Source: Planctomycetota bacterium
GTDB taxonomy: Bacteria > Planctomycetota > Phycisphaerae > Sedimentisphaerales > Anaerobacaceae
DNA length: 50,154 nucleotides
Assembly (NCBI GenBank): GCA_025459125.1
Contig: JALORE010000057.1
Coordinates: forward strand, 1 to 50,154
Reading direction: 5' to 3'
Positions 1 through 9,403 of the stretch are shown piece by piece. Position 1 is the stretch's first letter; each line of letters starts with the position of its first letter. The notes under the pieces are model-generated. The model saw nothing but the letters and a program-made list of their open reading frames with translations, did no database searches and was not told the DNA's origin. The position numbers were made by a program, and so were the translations under genes.

Positions 1-2
1 GC

Positions 3-662
3 CGACTCTTCTTCATCAGGTATCCTTTCTTCCAAATATCTGCCTACTCTATCGGATACCCTCTAACCCTCGCTGGCACATTTTCCCGGGGGCAGGCCAG
101 CGGGACAGGAACTCTTGCGGCGACCATTGTCCCGGACGGGGACCACTACGAGGAGACTTATGGACCGGGTGATGCGGGTGGCGACGACACGGGGGAACAC
201 AGCCCGGGGGTGAGCGTCAACGGCGACGACAGTTACGGTTGGGCCTATGCCGAAGGCTGGGAGCAAGAGACCGTCACGGGATCCCTTTGGGGCCATTGGT
301 GGTATTACGTCTACACTTGGGCGGAAGCTCATGTCTTCCTCAATAGCTCCAATTATGATCCCTGCTACTCCTCGGCCTGCGCGGACGCATCTGCAGGCTG
401 CTCGAACGAGGGCGGGGACAGCCTCTCGGCGAGTGCCGGCGTCAGCGATGCCGACTACCAGGGAGATTTGCACCTGGAGGATGCAGACAACGGAGGCGCG
501 CCGGATGGCATTAGCGCCAGCGGCATGCGCCAGTTTTGGAACTATGGCGAAGGCGTCTGGGGCGATCATACCGCCGTCGTCTGCGCGGGAGTCTACCCCG
601 GGGGCGACGATGAAGCGTTTGCCCATGTCTGCGCTCGCGGGATGTGCTCGTTGTCTCAGTGA
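3..662 (+). CDS. Secreted-type hypothetical protein, 3' part only
   Basis: The frame is open from the left edge to the stop at 660-662 (219 codons), so the true start lies outside the window; a GTG at 210 is the first internal start but nothing favours it. The visible part is rich in Gly, Asp, Ser, Tyr and Trp and has six Cys, with no charged helical stretches, which fits an exported beta-rich protein. I do not recognise a family. There is no terminator-like hairpin directly after the stop. Real coding is supported by the long open frame and the typical exported-protein composition, but function is unknown. Confidence 0.6.
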   Translation, partial: RLFFIRYPFFQISAYSIGYPLTLAGTFSRGQASGTGTLAATIVPDGDHYEETYGPGDAGGDDTGEHSPGVSVNGDDSYGWAYAEGWEQETVTGSLWGHWWYYVYTWAEAHVFLNSSNYDPCYSSACADASAGCSNEGGDSLSASAGVSDADYQGDLHLEDADNGGAPDGISASGMRQFWNYGEGVWGDHTAVVCAGVYPGGDDEAFAHVCARGMCSLSQ

Positions 663-841
663 CGCTAAGCTCGCCCAACTTCCGGGAGGACAGTGGCCGA
701 TGTCTGGAGATCAGCGGTATTGGGAGAAGATCACGAGAGGAATCGCACGCGTGGTCCCACGATTGCCCCTGATGCGCAAGGTCACGGACATGGCCACTGT
801 CCTGCTTTGTTCGACATGGCTGAATGTTGTGCTCCCCAATG

Positions 842-1073
842 GCAACGTGTCGTCCGGACCATTGTACCCGGCCACGTGGGCATTGCCGCTGAGGGCATGA
901 CAGATCAGGATGGCGTTATCCCCCGCCTCATTCCGCTCCCCGCAGGTCTCGTACGCGACGTCGATCGGACCCAGCGTCTTGCCGCACTCCAGCGTCAGCG
1001 GCTGATCCGGCTCCACCACCCGGATGGTCCGCTTCTCCACAAATCCCACTGAATCCGTATAATTTGTTGCCAT
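842..1073 (-). pseudogene. metX: Truncated homoserine O-acetyltransferase (metX) remnant
   Basis: Reading leftward from the ATG at 1073, about 77 codons match the N-terminus of MetX/homoserine O-acetyltransferase: the first strand with the PL.LECG pattern, the [10 protein letters not shown] segment and the [19 protein letters not shown] segment that leads into the nucleophile-elbow half in intact enzymes. After DDTLP (near 842-848) similarity stops and the frame reads on in unrelated sequence to about 711. The remaining roughly 300 residues, including the catalytic Ser, Asp and His, are absent. The remnant points away from the sigma factor gene and shares its 114 bp upstream region. It is a broken 5' end, by deletion, rearrangement or a contig join. 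Confidence 0.75.
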
Positions 1074-1124
1074 GTGAGCGAGAGTATACCTCGAAATTCC
1101 TGCCTGTAAAGGGAACGATCTTGA

Positions 1125-1140
1125 GAAACCACGTGGTTTC
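1125..1140. promoter_or_regulatory. 16-bp perfect palindrome, candidate operator
   Basis: GAAACCACGTGGTTTC is a perfect 16-bp palindrome in the 114 bp between the metX start (1073, minus) and the sigma factor start (1188, plus). A second small hairpin (CGAG-AATA-CTCG) follows at about 1144-1155. Position and symmetry fit a homodimeric repressor site for one or both divergent genes; the regulator is unknown. Confidence 0.4.
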
Positions 1141-1187
1141 GGCGAGAATACTCGTGGCTGGAGAGACACTGTGCAGGAGGCGCCGGT

Positions 1188-1757
1188 ATGAGCGAGGTGA
1201 CGCGGATCCTGAACGCCATCGAACGGGGGGACGCGGGGGCTACGGACGAGCTCTTGCCTGTGGTGTACGAGGAATTGCGGATTCTCGCCGCCCAGAAGCT
1301 GTCCCACGAGCCCCCCGGCCAGACCCTCCAGGCGACGGCCCTGGTGCATGAGGCCTATCTTCGGCTGGTGGGAAACGAATCCCAAGGCTGGGACAGTCGC
1401 GGCCACTTCTTTGCCGCGGCCGCGGAGGCGATGCGGCGCATCTTGGTCGAGAATGCCCGTCGGAAAAAGAGCCTCAAGCACGCGATCCCCGCCACACCGC
1501 CGGCCGCCCCGGCGGCGCTGGAGGCCGCGTGGGAGAGCAACCCGGACGATCTTCTGGTCTTGGATGAGGCCCTCTCCCAGTTGGCGGGCGCGGAGCCCCA
1601 GGTGGCGGACTTCGTGAAGCTGCGCTACTTTGCGGGCCTGACCATCGAGCAGATCGCCCGGCTGCGGGGGGTCTCCGACCGCACGGTGTTCAACCATCTG
1701 GCGTACGCCCGGGCGTGGCTGCGCCGGGCCATCCTCAAAGACAGCGCCGCCGAATAG
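1188..1757 (+). CDS. ECF-type RNA polymerase sigma-70 factor (Sigma70_ECF / TIGR02999 type)
   Basis: This 189-residue protein directs RNA polymerase to a dedicated promoter set. Region 2 lies at about residues 10-95, with the conserved LVHEAYLRL (52-60) and [23 protein letters not shown] block (71-93) typical of the planctomycete/acidobacterial TIGR02999 group. Region 4 lies at about 125-182, with a helix-turn-helix around [20 protein letters not shown]. Length fits the family. The start has a strong AGGAGG Shine-Dalgarno about 8 nt upstream. The Ser/Thr kinase gene begins 102 bp downstream on the same strand. In this group such sigma factors usually sit beside a kinase of exactly this kind, so phosphorylation-linked control is a reasonable inference. 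Confidence 0.95.
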   Translation: MSEVTRILNAIERGDAGATDELLPVVYEELRILAAQKLSHEPPGQTLQATALVHEAYLRLVGNESQGWDSRGHFFAAAAEAMRRILVENARRKKSLKHAIPATPPAAPAALEAAWESNPDDLLVLDEALSQLAGAEPQVADFVKLRYFAGLTIEQIARLRGVSDRTVFNHLAYARAWLRRAILKDSAAE

Positions 1758-1859
1758 ACGCCGGAGCGGGCAAAAATTTTTCGCGCGGACCACTTTCTTC
1801 TTTCAGGGTCATCTTGCGGATTTCGCATTACCTATCGAGAACGTGACTGAGAGGTCATC

Positions 1860-4800
1860 ATGGTCGACACCCCACAAGATGTGAAGGCAATCTTCGCCGA
1901 AGCGATCCGGAAGGCGACGCCCCAAGAGCAGGCGGCGTACCTGAATGCCGCCTGTGGCTCGGAGGGTCCCTTGCGGGCCGAGGTCGAGTCGCTGGTCCGG
2001 GCTCATCGCGACGCCGGGCCCTTTTTGCGCGTGCTCCTGGAGGAGCAGCAAGCGCCGGAGACAAGCCCTGTCACGGAAGGTCCCGGCACCGTCATCGGGC
2101 GGTACAAGCTGCTGGAGAAGATCGGCGAAGGCGGTATGGCGGTGGTCTATATGGCCGAGCAGACCGAGCCGATCCGCCGCAAGGTGGCCCTCAAGATCAT
2201 CAAATTGGGCATGGACACCCGCCAGGTCATCGCCCGCTTCGAGGCCGAGCGGCAGGCCCTGGCCCTGATGGACCACCCCAGCATTGCCAAGGTCCTCGAT
2301 GCCGGCGCCACTGACACCGGCCGGCCCTACTTCGTTATGGAGTTGGTCCAGGGCGTTTCCATTACCGAGTACTGCGACACGAACAGCCTCAGTACCAAAG
2401 AGCGGCTGACGCTGTTCCTTCAGGTCTGCCACGCCGTACAGCACGCCCACCAGAAGGGCATCATCCATAGAGATATAAAACCCTCCAATGTCATGGTTAC
2501 GCACCATGATGGTAAGCCCATGCCCAAGGTGATCGACTTTGGCATCGCGAAAGCTACGGTAGGGGCGAATGATCATTCGCCCCTACTGACCGAAAAGACG
2601 CTTTTCACCCGCTATGCGCACCTCATCGGCACGCCCGCTTACATGAGTCCGGAACAGGCGGAATTGAGCGATCTGGATATCGACACCCGCTCGGATATCT
2701 ACTCATTGGGGGTACTGCTCTATGAACTCCTGACCGGAACCACTCCCTTCAGCGAAGAGGAGCTACGCAAGGCCGGCTACGTCGAGATGCAGCGGGTCAT
2801 CCGCGAACAGGAACCGATGAAACCGTCTACGCGGATCAAGACGGCTCTTCGTAGGGCGAGCGTCCCGCTCGCCATTGGGACGTCGGGCGGGGACGCACGA
2901 CCTGTAGGGGCAGGTCCCCGTGCCTGCCCAACGTCGGGCGGCCACGGGGGGCCGCCCCTACGGGAGGTCCGGGGCGATCTGGACTGGATCGTGATGAAGA
3001 CCCTGGAGAAGGACCGGGCCCGGCGCTATGAGACCGCCAGCGGCTTGGCCGAGGACATCCGCCGCCATTTGGAACATGAGCCGGTGCTGGCGCGAGGACC
3101 AAGCACGGCCTACCGGCTACACAAGTTCCTCCGCCGACATCGAGTCAAAGTCCTCAGCGGGTCGGTGTTCGCCGTTCTGCTGGTGATGGTGATGGTGGTT
3201 CTGTTCCTATGGCAGCAGGCGCAGCTTGAGTTGGCCCTGACGCATGACAAGGAGGTTCTTTCTCAAGCCCGCGAGCAGCATGCCCGCGGGGATCGCCAGA
3301 GCGCCCTGGAGATGATCCAGAGCGTCTTTGACAGCCGGCACGTCGGGCCCGAAGCCCGGCTTCTCGCGGCCGGCATTCTGGCCGAGGACCGTCGGTCCGA
3401 GGAGTCCGTGGCCATGCTCGGGCGTCTCATCCAGGAGCGCCCGGAGATTGCCGGGCCGGCCCATTCCCTCTGGGCACGCATCCTCTGGGAAAATGGACCA
3501 TTGGATACGGAGAGGCTCAGCGAAATCGCGGGGCACCGCCGCCAGGCCACGAGGCTGCGCCCGGAGACAGCGGAAGCGTACTTCAGCGAGGCCCTCACCG
3601 CGGTGACGATCAAAGAGCAGCTGGCCGCGTTGCACAAGGCCTTGCAGCTTGATCCGGACCACTACGAGTCCCGGCGCCTGCGGGCCTTCACATACTATGC
3701 CTCGCGGAAATACGAGTATCTGAAGGACGACGCTGTGCTCATGATGCATCTGCGTCCGGCCGATCCGTTGGGGTACTCTCTGCGTGCGGCGGCCTGGCGG
3801 GAATTGGGCCGGTACCAGGATGCGCTTGGGGATTACGACAAGGCGCTGTCACTCACCCCCCCGGACAATCCGCAGTACCTCGATGTGGCCACCCAACGTT
3901 GTGAGACCTTCCTGCGGATGGGGGATTACGAGCGGGCCGTTTCCGAAGCCCAAGCGTGCCTGAAGCTCTGGCCGGACAAGCCCGTTTTTTCGTACCACCT
4001 TTTTTCTGCCCTGACCGCCCTGGGCGACTATGGCAAGGCGGCGGACCTGTCCCGGCAGATCGTCAGTTCCGGCCAGGAGTCCCGTCTAAGCTTCGACGAC
4101 TGGCAGGGGAAATACGTCTTCGACACCTTGGCGGCCGGGCGCTCCTGGCATCCGGTGGATAAGGCACCCGCGGGAGCAGCCTTTCTGTCGCTGGTAGAGG
4201 CCGAAGATAACTATCGCAGTCTCTCCGCCAAGGCTCGTTGCGTGATCCGGGACTGCTTCGGGGGCCAATGGTCGCCCGATGGAAAGAAGCTCGCTTTCAG
4301 CCTGGGGGTGCACGGCTACAGCGGGGTCGCCCTCTTCGATCCGGCTATCCAGGAGACGGACCTGCTCATCGTCCCCGGCAAGGATCCCCGCTGGTCGCCG
4401 GATGGCAAGTTCATCGTTTTCGTGCGCGATTGCCAAGCCCTGCGCATGGAGGAGCTGGCCACGGCCGAGCGCCGCAGTCAGGGTCGCGCGCTGGCCGACG
4501 AAGAGATCTGGATCATGAACTCTGACGGCACAGAGCCGAGGCGCCTGGCGCGGGGCGGCTATCCCTCTTGGGGGCAGGACGCCACGTGCGTTTACTATCA
4601 ATCGCGCGTTGACAACACCTTCAATTCGATCTCCATCATCGACCGGGACGCCCAGCCCAGACAGATCATGACGTGTTCGTATTCTTTCCCGTCCGTATCC
4701 CCGGACAGCCGACGTGTGGCGTACTTGGAAGGTGGGTTTCTGAAAGTCAAAGACCTGGATTCGCAGGGATTGGTCGCCGAGTGGCCCACGCTGAACGCGA

Positions 4801-7193
4801 TGGCCATGCCTGGATGGTCTCCAACGGGCGAGGAGTTGTGCGTCGGCATGTCCGGTGTGTGGAACACGAGCGGATTATGGATTTACCGCTTCGACAGACA
4901 CGAACCCGTGAAAGTGCTCGCGGGTCCAATGCGGATCAGGGGGGGCGCTTGGGCGCTGGACAGAACGAAGCTCGTCTTCCATCTGGGCCCGCCCTACTTC
5001 GAAATTTGGAGCGCCGCCCTCGACCCCAAGGTCGCAGCCATCGAAGCGTTGGCGCCGGGGCAGACGCTGGAGGAGCACTGGCGCGACATGGTGCATGTCA
5101 TTACGCGGAGAATCGAAGCTGAGCCGCAGGATGCCAACGCTTATTGGCGCCGTGCCCAGTACTACGACTCTCTGCACGACCGTACGAAGGCCGAGGCCGA
5201 CATGCGCCGCTGGTCCGCCGCTGCCAGCGGGCCGCTGCCGTGTGACTTCCGGTGTGTCATCGACATGCCCTTCGATTGCGAACTCGTCTTTTCTGCGGAA
5301 AGATCCGTCCATACGATCTCAACCATGTCTGTTGCCTTCGGGCAGAAGGGAAGGTGTGAGATGAAGTTGTTTGAAGTTCCGATGGTGGTAACGGCATGGG
5401 TGGGCCTGTGTTTCCTCACCGGCCTGGATGCGCCGCCGGCGCGGGCGGATTTCACCTTCGGCCAGCCCACGAATCCGGGACCGACGATCAATAGCAGAGG
5501 CGCTCACACGCCGAGCCTCTCCCCAGACGGCCTGGAGCTGTATTTTCACGTTTATTACCCAGACCTGGGGGCACCGCCACACATTTACGTGTCCCGCCGG
5601 GCAACTCAGAACAGCGAATGGGGCGTACCCATCGTTCTGGGCCCGCCTGTCTACAGCCCCTCCGGCGAGGGCACACCGTCCATCTCGGCGGATGGATTGT
5701 CGCTCTATTTTGCACGTGCAAATGTCTTGTACGTCACGAAGCGCGCAACAACGTATGACAATTGGGGCCCCCCCGTCGGTGTAGGTGCAGCGGTAGGCAC
5801 CGGTTACGCTCCGTGTATCTCGGCCGACGAGTTGGAGTTGTACTTCCAAAGGTCGTCGGGCGGATATGGCCTGGGAGACCTGTGGGTAACAACACGGGCC
5901 ACCGTGAACGATAACTGGGGTGCCCCGGTCAATCTCGGGCCCACTATCAACACCCCAGCTATTGAGAGCTATCCCGGTATCTCGCCTGACGGTCTGTTGC
6001 TTTTCTTTGGTTCAAACCGCCCCGGCGGGTCAGGCTATTATGACGTGTATATGGCCAGACGGGCCACGAAAGAAGACCCCTGGGGGCCCCCTATGAACCT
6101 TGGGCCCATTGTCAACACTGCGTCCTACGATTTCGGTGCGACCATCTCCTTCGACGGGTCCACGCTCTACTTCTACTCTCGTCGGCCCGGTGGCTGCGCC
6201 CCGGCGGGCGACACGGATGTCTGGCAGGCACCGATCATTCCCGTCGTAGACTTCAACGGCGATGGCAAGGTTGATGCGGCAGAGATGACCCTTCTGGTGG
6301 CCGAGTGGGGCCAGAGCAATTCGCTCTGTGACATCGGCCCGTACGCTTGGGGCGATGGCGTGGTGGATGAGAAGGACCTGAAGGTCCTCATGGAATCGCT
6401 GGTGACTCCGGGTCCCCGAGCCCTGGACGTTCCCTGTGGGGTGATCCTGAGCTGGGTTGCGCCTTCGTTGGCTTCGGCCTGCGATGTCTACTTCGGCGCC
6501 TCCCGGGAAGCGGTCACCCAGGCGGACCGGGGCAACCCTCTAAACGTCCTGGTCAGCAAAGCGCAAGTCGGCACCACCTACGATCCGGAGGGGCTCCTGG
6601 ACTTCAGCCGGACCTACTATTGGCGCGTGGATTTCGTGATCCCCGGTCCGACGCCCACGATCTACGCCGGCCCGGTCCTGAGCTTCACGACCGAGGCCTT
6701 CGCCTATCCGATCAAGGGTGTTACCGCCACCGCTTCCGGTTCCCAAGGCAACATGGGTCCCCACAAGACGGTCGACGGCTCGGGGCTCGATCAGAAAGAC
6801 GGGCATTCGACCAATGGGGCGGACATGTGGCTCAGTACGGCGGTCCAGCCGCGCTGGATTCAGTATGGGTTCGACAAGGTTCACAGTCTGCACGAGCTGT
6901 GGGTCTGGAATTCCAACCAGTCGGTGGAGCCTTTCATCGGCTTCGGGGCCAGGACGGTCAAAATCGAATACTCCGCTGACGGCAAGACGTGGACACCTCT
7001 GGCCAATGTGCCGGAGTTTGCCCGGGCTCCCGGTAAGCCAGGTTATGCCCACAACACCACGATCAACTTCGGCGGCGTCTCGGCGAAGTACGTCAACCTG
7101 ACCATCGAGAAGGGCTGGGGCACGACGCCCTCCATCGGCCTCAGTGAGGTGCGGTTCTTCTACATTCCGACCGCCTCGGCACCCAAGCCGTAA
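1860..7193 (+). CDS. Membrane Ser/Thr protein kinase with TPR and PD40 repeats, fused in frame to an exported PD40-dockerin-discoidin protein
   Basis: The 1777-codon frame starts at ATG 1860 with GAGAGG 6 nt upstream. Residues about 82-410 are a Hanks-type kinase: GEGG loop 89-92, VALK Lys112, HRD 203-205, DFG 226-228 and SPE 263-265. One membrane helix follows (about 433-453), then TPR-like repeats (about 540-760) and a TolB/PD40-like propeller (about 800-1110). At residue 1168 (ATG 5361, preceded by AGG) a hydrophobic segment ending in ARA-D looks exactly like a signal peptide. After it come more PD40 repeats (SPDG..LYF), a dockerin-like calcium loop (from 1464), a fibronectin-like stretch and an F5/8-type C (discoidin) domain (about 1620-1770). 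No stop separates the halves, so this is either a real fusion or two genes read as one. Palindromic repeats lie in frame in the activation loop and in a kinase C-lobe linker. Confidence 0.9.
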   Translation: MVDTPQDVKAIFAEAIRKATPQEQAAYLNAACGSEGPLRAEVESLVRAHRDAGPFLRVLLEEQQAPETSPVTEGPGTVIGRYKLLEKIGEGGMAVVYMAEQTEPIRRKVALKIIKLGMDTRQVIARFEAERQALALMDHPSIAKVLDAGATDTGRPYFVMELVQGVSITEYCDTNSLSTKERLTLFLQVCHAVQHAHQKGIIHRDIKPSNVMVTHHDGKPMPKVIDFGIAKATVGANDHSPLLTEKTLFTRYAHLIGTPAYMSPEQAELSDLDIDTRSDIYSLGVLLYELLTGTTPFSEEELRKAGYVEMQRVIREQEPMKPSTRIKTALRRASVPLAIGTSGGDARPVGAGPRACPTSGGHGGPPLREVRGDLDWIVMKTLEKDRARRYETASGLAEDIRRHLEHEPVLARGPSTAYRLHKFLRRHRVKVLSGSVFAVLLVMVMVVLFLWQQAQLELALTHDKEVLSQAREQHARGDRQSALEMIQSVFDSRHVGPEARLLAAGILAEDRRSEESVAMLGRLIQERPEIAGPAHSLWARILWENGPLDTERLSEIAGHRRQATRLRPETAEAYFSEALTAVTIKEQLAALHKALQLDPDHYESRRLRAFTYYASRKYEYLKDDAVLMMHLRPADPLGYSLRAAAWRELGRYQDALGDYDKALSLTPPDNPQYLDVATQRCETFLRMGDYERAVSEAQACLKLWPDKPVFSYHLFSALTALGDYGKAADLSRQIVSSGQESRLSFDDWQGKYVFDTLAAGRSWHPVDKAPAGAAFLSLVEAEDNYRSLSAKARCVIRDCFGGQWSPDGKKLAFSLGVHGYSGVALFDPAIQETDLLIVPGKDPRWSPDGKFIVFVRDCQALRMEELATAERRSQGRALADEEIWIMNSDGTEPRRLARGGYPSWGQDATCVYYQSRVDNTFNSISIIDRDAQPRQIMTCSYSFPSVSPDSRRVAYLEGGFLKVKDLDSQGLVAEWPTLNAMAMPGWSPTGEELCVGMSGVWNTSGLWIYRFDRHEPVKVLAGPMRIRGGAWALDRTKLVFHLGPPYFEIWSAALDPKVAAIEALAPGQTLEEHWRDMVHVITRRIEAEPQDANAYWRRAQYYDSLHDRTKAEADMRRWSAAASGPLPCDFRCVIDMPFDCELVFSAERSVHTISTMSVAFGQKGRCEMKLFEVPMVVTAWVGLCFLTGLDAPPARADFTFGQPTNPGPTINSRGAHTPSLSPDGLELYFHVYYPDLGAPPHIYVSRRATQNSEWGVPIVLGPPVYSPSGEGTPSISADGLSLYFARANVLYVTKRATTYDNWGPPVGVGAAVGTGYAPCISADELELYFQRSSGGYGLGDLWVTTRATVNDNWGAPVNLGPTINTPAIESYPGISPDGLLLFFGSNRPGGSGYYDVYMARRATKEDPWGPPMNLGPIVNTASYDFGATISFDGSTLYFYSRRPGGCAPAGDTDVWQAPIIPVVDFNGDGKVDAAEMTLLVAEWGQSNSLCDIGPYAWGDGVVDEKDLKVLMESLVTPGPRALDVPCGVILSWVAPSLASACDVYFGASREAVTQADRGNPLNVLVSKAQVGTTYDPEGLLDFSRTYYWRVDFVIPGPTPTIYAGPVLSFTTEAFAYPIKGVTATASGSQGNMGPHKTVDGSGLDQKDGHSTNGADMWLSTAVQPRWIQYGFDKVHSLHELWVWNSNQSVEPFIGFGARTVKIEYSADGKTWTPLANVPEFARAPGKPGYAHNTTINFGGVSAKYVNLTIEKGWGTTPSIGLSEVRFFYIPTASAPKP
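2559..2586. repeat. 28-bp perfect palindrome inside the kinase activation loop
   Basis: Arms GTAGGGGCGAATGA and its exact complement meet at the centre, giving a 28-bp perfect palindrome. It is read in frame just after the DFG motif and replaces or lengthens the activation-loop segment before the TEKTLFTRY stretch, adding residues about VGANDHSPL. The same GTAGGGGCG type appears again at 2851-2961 and, in a related form, at 39391. Confidence 0.85.
2851..2961. repeat. Cluster of three hairpin repeats read in frame within the kinase gene
   Basis: Three hairpins follow each other. GGCGAGCG/CGCTCGCC has a 3-nt loop (2855-2873), GGGCAGG/CCTGCCC lies near 2917-2939, and GGGCGGCC/GGCCGCCC has a 6-nt loop (2936-2957). 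ACGTCGGGCGG occurs twice (2880-2890 and 2931-2941), marking a 51-nt unit. The block encodes a Gly/Pro/Arg-rich linker where sister kinases carry a different variable linker before the [10 protein letters not shown] motif. The insertion keeps the frame. Confidence 0.8.
5350..5363 (+). promoter_or_regulatory. Candidate internal ribosome binding site and start for the exported half
   Basis: GGGAAGGTG lies 4-5 nt before ATG 5361, in frame with the upstream kinase. The first 29 residues from this ATG form a complete signal peptide (short charged start, hydrophobic core, ARA cleavage box). This is the expected arrangement for an independent exported protein of 610 residues. Confidence 0.5.
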
Positions 7194-7557
7194 GGCGGCA
7201 GGATGCCGGACCTACTCACGGTACAGATCCTGAGCTGGTGGATGACAGTTGTGCCCGTGAGTTGATGAGTGATCGGGGTCGGATGAGCACGATCCCTGAC
7301 CGAGCCTCCTTCCAATGCATGATGCATTGGGGCTGTTAGTGCCGCCGGCTGTGCCGGGAAACACAGGTCCCCGGCCGCCGGCGGCGGCCTTTGGCGAGCC
7401 TACGGACGGCCCCCGTCCGCGGCCGAGAACAAACGGCCGGTGAGTCCTTCGCTGCCACGCAGAGCACTCACCGGCGCGGACCCGCTCCGAGCGTTTGGCT
7501 TGCGCCCCCGGAGCCGAGCTGGAGCCATTCTACCGCAAGCCAGGAAGGATGGCGACG
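7194..7557. other. Intergenic region with a 19-nt inverted repeat
   Basis: This stretch lies between the kinase frame and the next pseudopilin. CCAATGCAT-G-ATGCATTGG (7312-7330) is a perfect inverted repeat with a 1-nt loop, followed by GC-rich palindromic sequence (about 7336-7390). Neither has a T-run, so a terminator is unproven. I see no gene in it. Confidence 0.5.
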
Positions 7558-8451
7558 ATGAACCGCCAGAAAGAGCGCCCCGGGATCTCGTCCACGGCCG
7601 GACCTGATGACAGGGGCCCGGAAGGGCTGCCCGCAAAGGGCCGAAGGCCAGGGACAACAGACGCCGGACGCCGGCCGGCGTTTACACTCGTGGAGCTGCT
7701 GACGGTCCTGGCGGGGGTCTCCCTGCTGGCGGCCACCCTGTGGCCGGCCCTCCAGCAGACGCAAGGACACGCGCGGGCCGTCGCCTGCCGTGGCCAGTTG
7801 CATCAGTGGGGCCTGGGCTTTGCCCTGTTCGTAGACGAACAGGACCGCTCGCTCCTCAATGCGACGACCGCAGTGTGGGAAGGGTTCTGGCGGCCGTACT
7901 GCGAGCGGTATCCGCGCCTGTTCGTGTGCCCCATGGCCCGACGCACTTTCGCCCAGCCCCAGGACCCGCTGCGCCAGTACAGTGCCGAACGCGGGTGCCT
8001 GCTGGGCGACAAGTCCCACGCCTGGCAGATCGCCACCCGCACGCCCACCACGCTGGAGCCGGGACCGCTGGTGGGCAGCTACGCCACGAACGCCTGCGGG
8101 CCGTCCCTCCTGGACCCGCGGGTCAGCCGCGGCCGGCGGCTGGACCGCTGCGGCGTACCGATCTTCCTGGACAGCGTGGACTTCTACGCCCAGGCCCGGG
8201 CCACGGACGAGCCGCCGGCGTATGAGGGCCACCTGAGCAGTCCGCCCGATCTGAAGCGCTGCTGCATCGATCGGCACCAAGGCGGGATCAACAGTCTGTT
8301 TTTGGACTGGTCGGTGCGCAAGGTCGGGCTCAAGGAGCTCTGGACGCTGGATTGGACACCCTGGTTTGACCGCCGGGGTCCCTGGACCCAGGCCGGCGGC
8401 GTGCAGCCGGATGATTGGCCGGCGTGGCTGAGGACTTTCAAAGACTACTGA
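7558..8451 (+). CDS. Pseudopilin-like protein with prepilin N-terminus and DWSVR..LKELWTL C-terminal motif
   Basis: A 297-residue protein with the prepilin cleavage/methylation segment FTLVELL at about residues 42-48 and one hydrophobic helix, so it is probably membrane anchored with an outward C-terminal domain. The start was chosen at ATG 7558 because AGGAAGG lies 9 nt upstream; ATG 7549 and TTG 7495 are in frame. Two features are odd: the leader is unusually long (about 41 residues), and Ala, not Gly, stands before the Phe at the cleavage site. The last 50 residues ([17 protein letters not shown] ... QPDDWPAWLRTFKDY) closely match the end of the pseudopilin at 48261. It converges with the gene at 8464 with a 12-bp gap. 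The substrate or assembly partner is unknown. Confidence 0.85.
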   Translation: MNRQKERPGISSTAGPDDRGPEGLPAKGRRPGTTDAGRRPAFTLVELLTVLAGVSLLAATLWPALQQTQGHARAVACRGQLHQWGLGFALFVDEQDRSLLNATTAVWEGFWRPYCERYPRLFVCPMARRTFAQPQDPLRQYSAERGCLLGDKSHAWQIATRTPTTLEPGPLVGSYATNACGPSLLDPRVSRGRRLDRCGVPIFLDSVDFYAQARATDEPPAYEGHLSSPPDLKRCCIDRHQGGINSLFLDWSVRKVGLKELWTLDWTPWFDRRGPWTQAGGVQPDDWPAWLRTFKDY

Positions 8452-8463
8452 CCCTCGCCACGG

Positions 8464-9144
8464 TCAGATGATCTCCAGGCGGTGGAGAATCGACTTGGAC
8501 CAGCGGGTGCTGCGGGCCTGGCATAGTAGCAACAGGAGCGTGACGACGGCCCAGTAGACGGTGAAACGCAGGTAGAAGATGATCGTGTTGCCCAGGCTGG
8601 CGGTCTTGGCGGGGAGCCATTGGGCCAGCTCATCGGGCGTCCAGGTGACACCAAGGACGCTCAGACCCAGGCTCTGCCAGGGAATCAGGAGCACGACCGC
8701 GATCAGCGCGAGGATGAAGGCGCGCGAGACGTGGTTGAGGCCGCCCAGCCGGCCCACCAATGAGACCATCAGGCCGAAGAAGATACTGGCGGCCAGCAGC
8801 ACGGCGGCCACGATCAGGATGCCGTTGAGCAACTGGACCGCCCGCGTGAGACGCTCGAAATCGAGATTTCCGAGGAGACCCTTGGCAGCGCCCGTCCCGG
8901 CCGCGTCTCCGACCGCGGTGGGCGCGGGGGCGGGCAGGGCCTGCGTATTGCCGGCGGGAGTGCCCGAGCCGGCGGGAATGGAGACGACGTTCCAGTTGAT
9001 CAGCCAGAAGGCCACCTGGGTCAGCACCAGGCAGACCAGCACCACCCCGAAGAAGACGTTCTTCCAGCCGCGAAAAACGCCGACGGCATCCAGACTGTCA
9101 TTCATCTCGATGGAATCGCCTCGACTGGTTGGATTCTCGTTCAT
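8464..9144 (-). CDS. Integral membrane protein of unknown function, four predicted helices
   Basis: 226 residues with hydrophobic helices at about 29-50, 103-130, 140-163 and 190-212. A Pro/Ala/Gly-rich loop of about 45 residues lies between the first two helices and is probably outside the membrane core. The start at 9144 has GGGGGAT about 6 nt upstream; a later in-frame ATG (MNDS, residue 14) is possible. I recognise no catalytic motif or family. The gene stands alone: the upstream neighbour at 9404 is on the same strand but separated by 259 bp that contain an inverted repeat. Confidence 0.8.
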   Translation of the reverse strand: MNENPTSRGDSIEMNDSLDAVGVFRGWKNVFFGVVLVCLVLTQVAFWLINWNVVSIPAGSGTPAGNTQALPAPAPTAVGDAAGTGAAKGLLGNLDFERLTRAVQLLNGILIVAAVLLAASIFFGLMVSLVGRLGGLNHVSRAFILALIAVVLLIPWQSLGLSVLGVTWTPDELAQWLPAKTASLGNTIIFYLRFTVYWAVVTLLLLLCQARSTRWSKSILHRLEII

Positions 9145-9254
9145 GTCTGATCCCCCGAATCTCCTATGGTCGGTTCAGCCGCACCATTATGAGGCGACGA
9201 ACCCGCCAACACAAGTAGAATTCTTTGCCGACGACGTTCTCGCCGACGGCGTGG

Positions 9255-9399
9255 GATTCATGATTTATGATTCTCGATTTCGCCGGTGGCGCGCACCCTG
9301 CCACCATCCCGCCATAGAAGGAGGCGTGCGGGGCCTGGCGGCCCTTGCGTTCCTGTGCAAGATCACAAATCACAAACTATGAATCACAAATCGTGAATC
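9255..9399. repeat. Inverted-repeat element with 19-bp arms
   Basis: GATTCATGATTTATGATTC (9255-9273) faces a near-complement at 9381-9399 (two mismatches). The element fills most of the intergenic space between two minus-strand genes. Similar ATTGATGATT-type simple sequence occurs near 17645-17690. No ORF inside is convincing. Confidence 0.6.
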
Positions 9400-9403
9400 T
9401 CTC

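Noticed and set aside
693-1052. Plus-strand frame over the metX remnant
   Set aside because: Antisense to a recognisable metX segment; its composition reflects that.
1765-1785. AAAAATTTTT near the end of the sigma factor gene as a terminator
   Set aside because: No GC stem stands before it, and the kinase gene follows in the same direction.
9164-9373. 69-codon minus-strand frame before the membrane protein gene
   Set aside because: It is mostly inside an inverted repeat and has no support.
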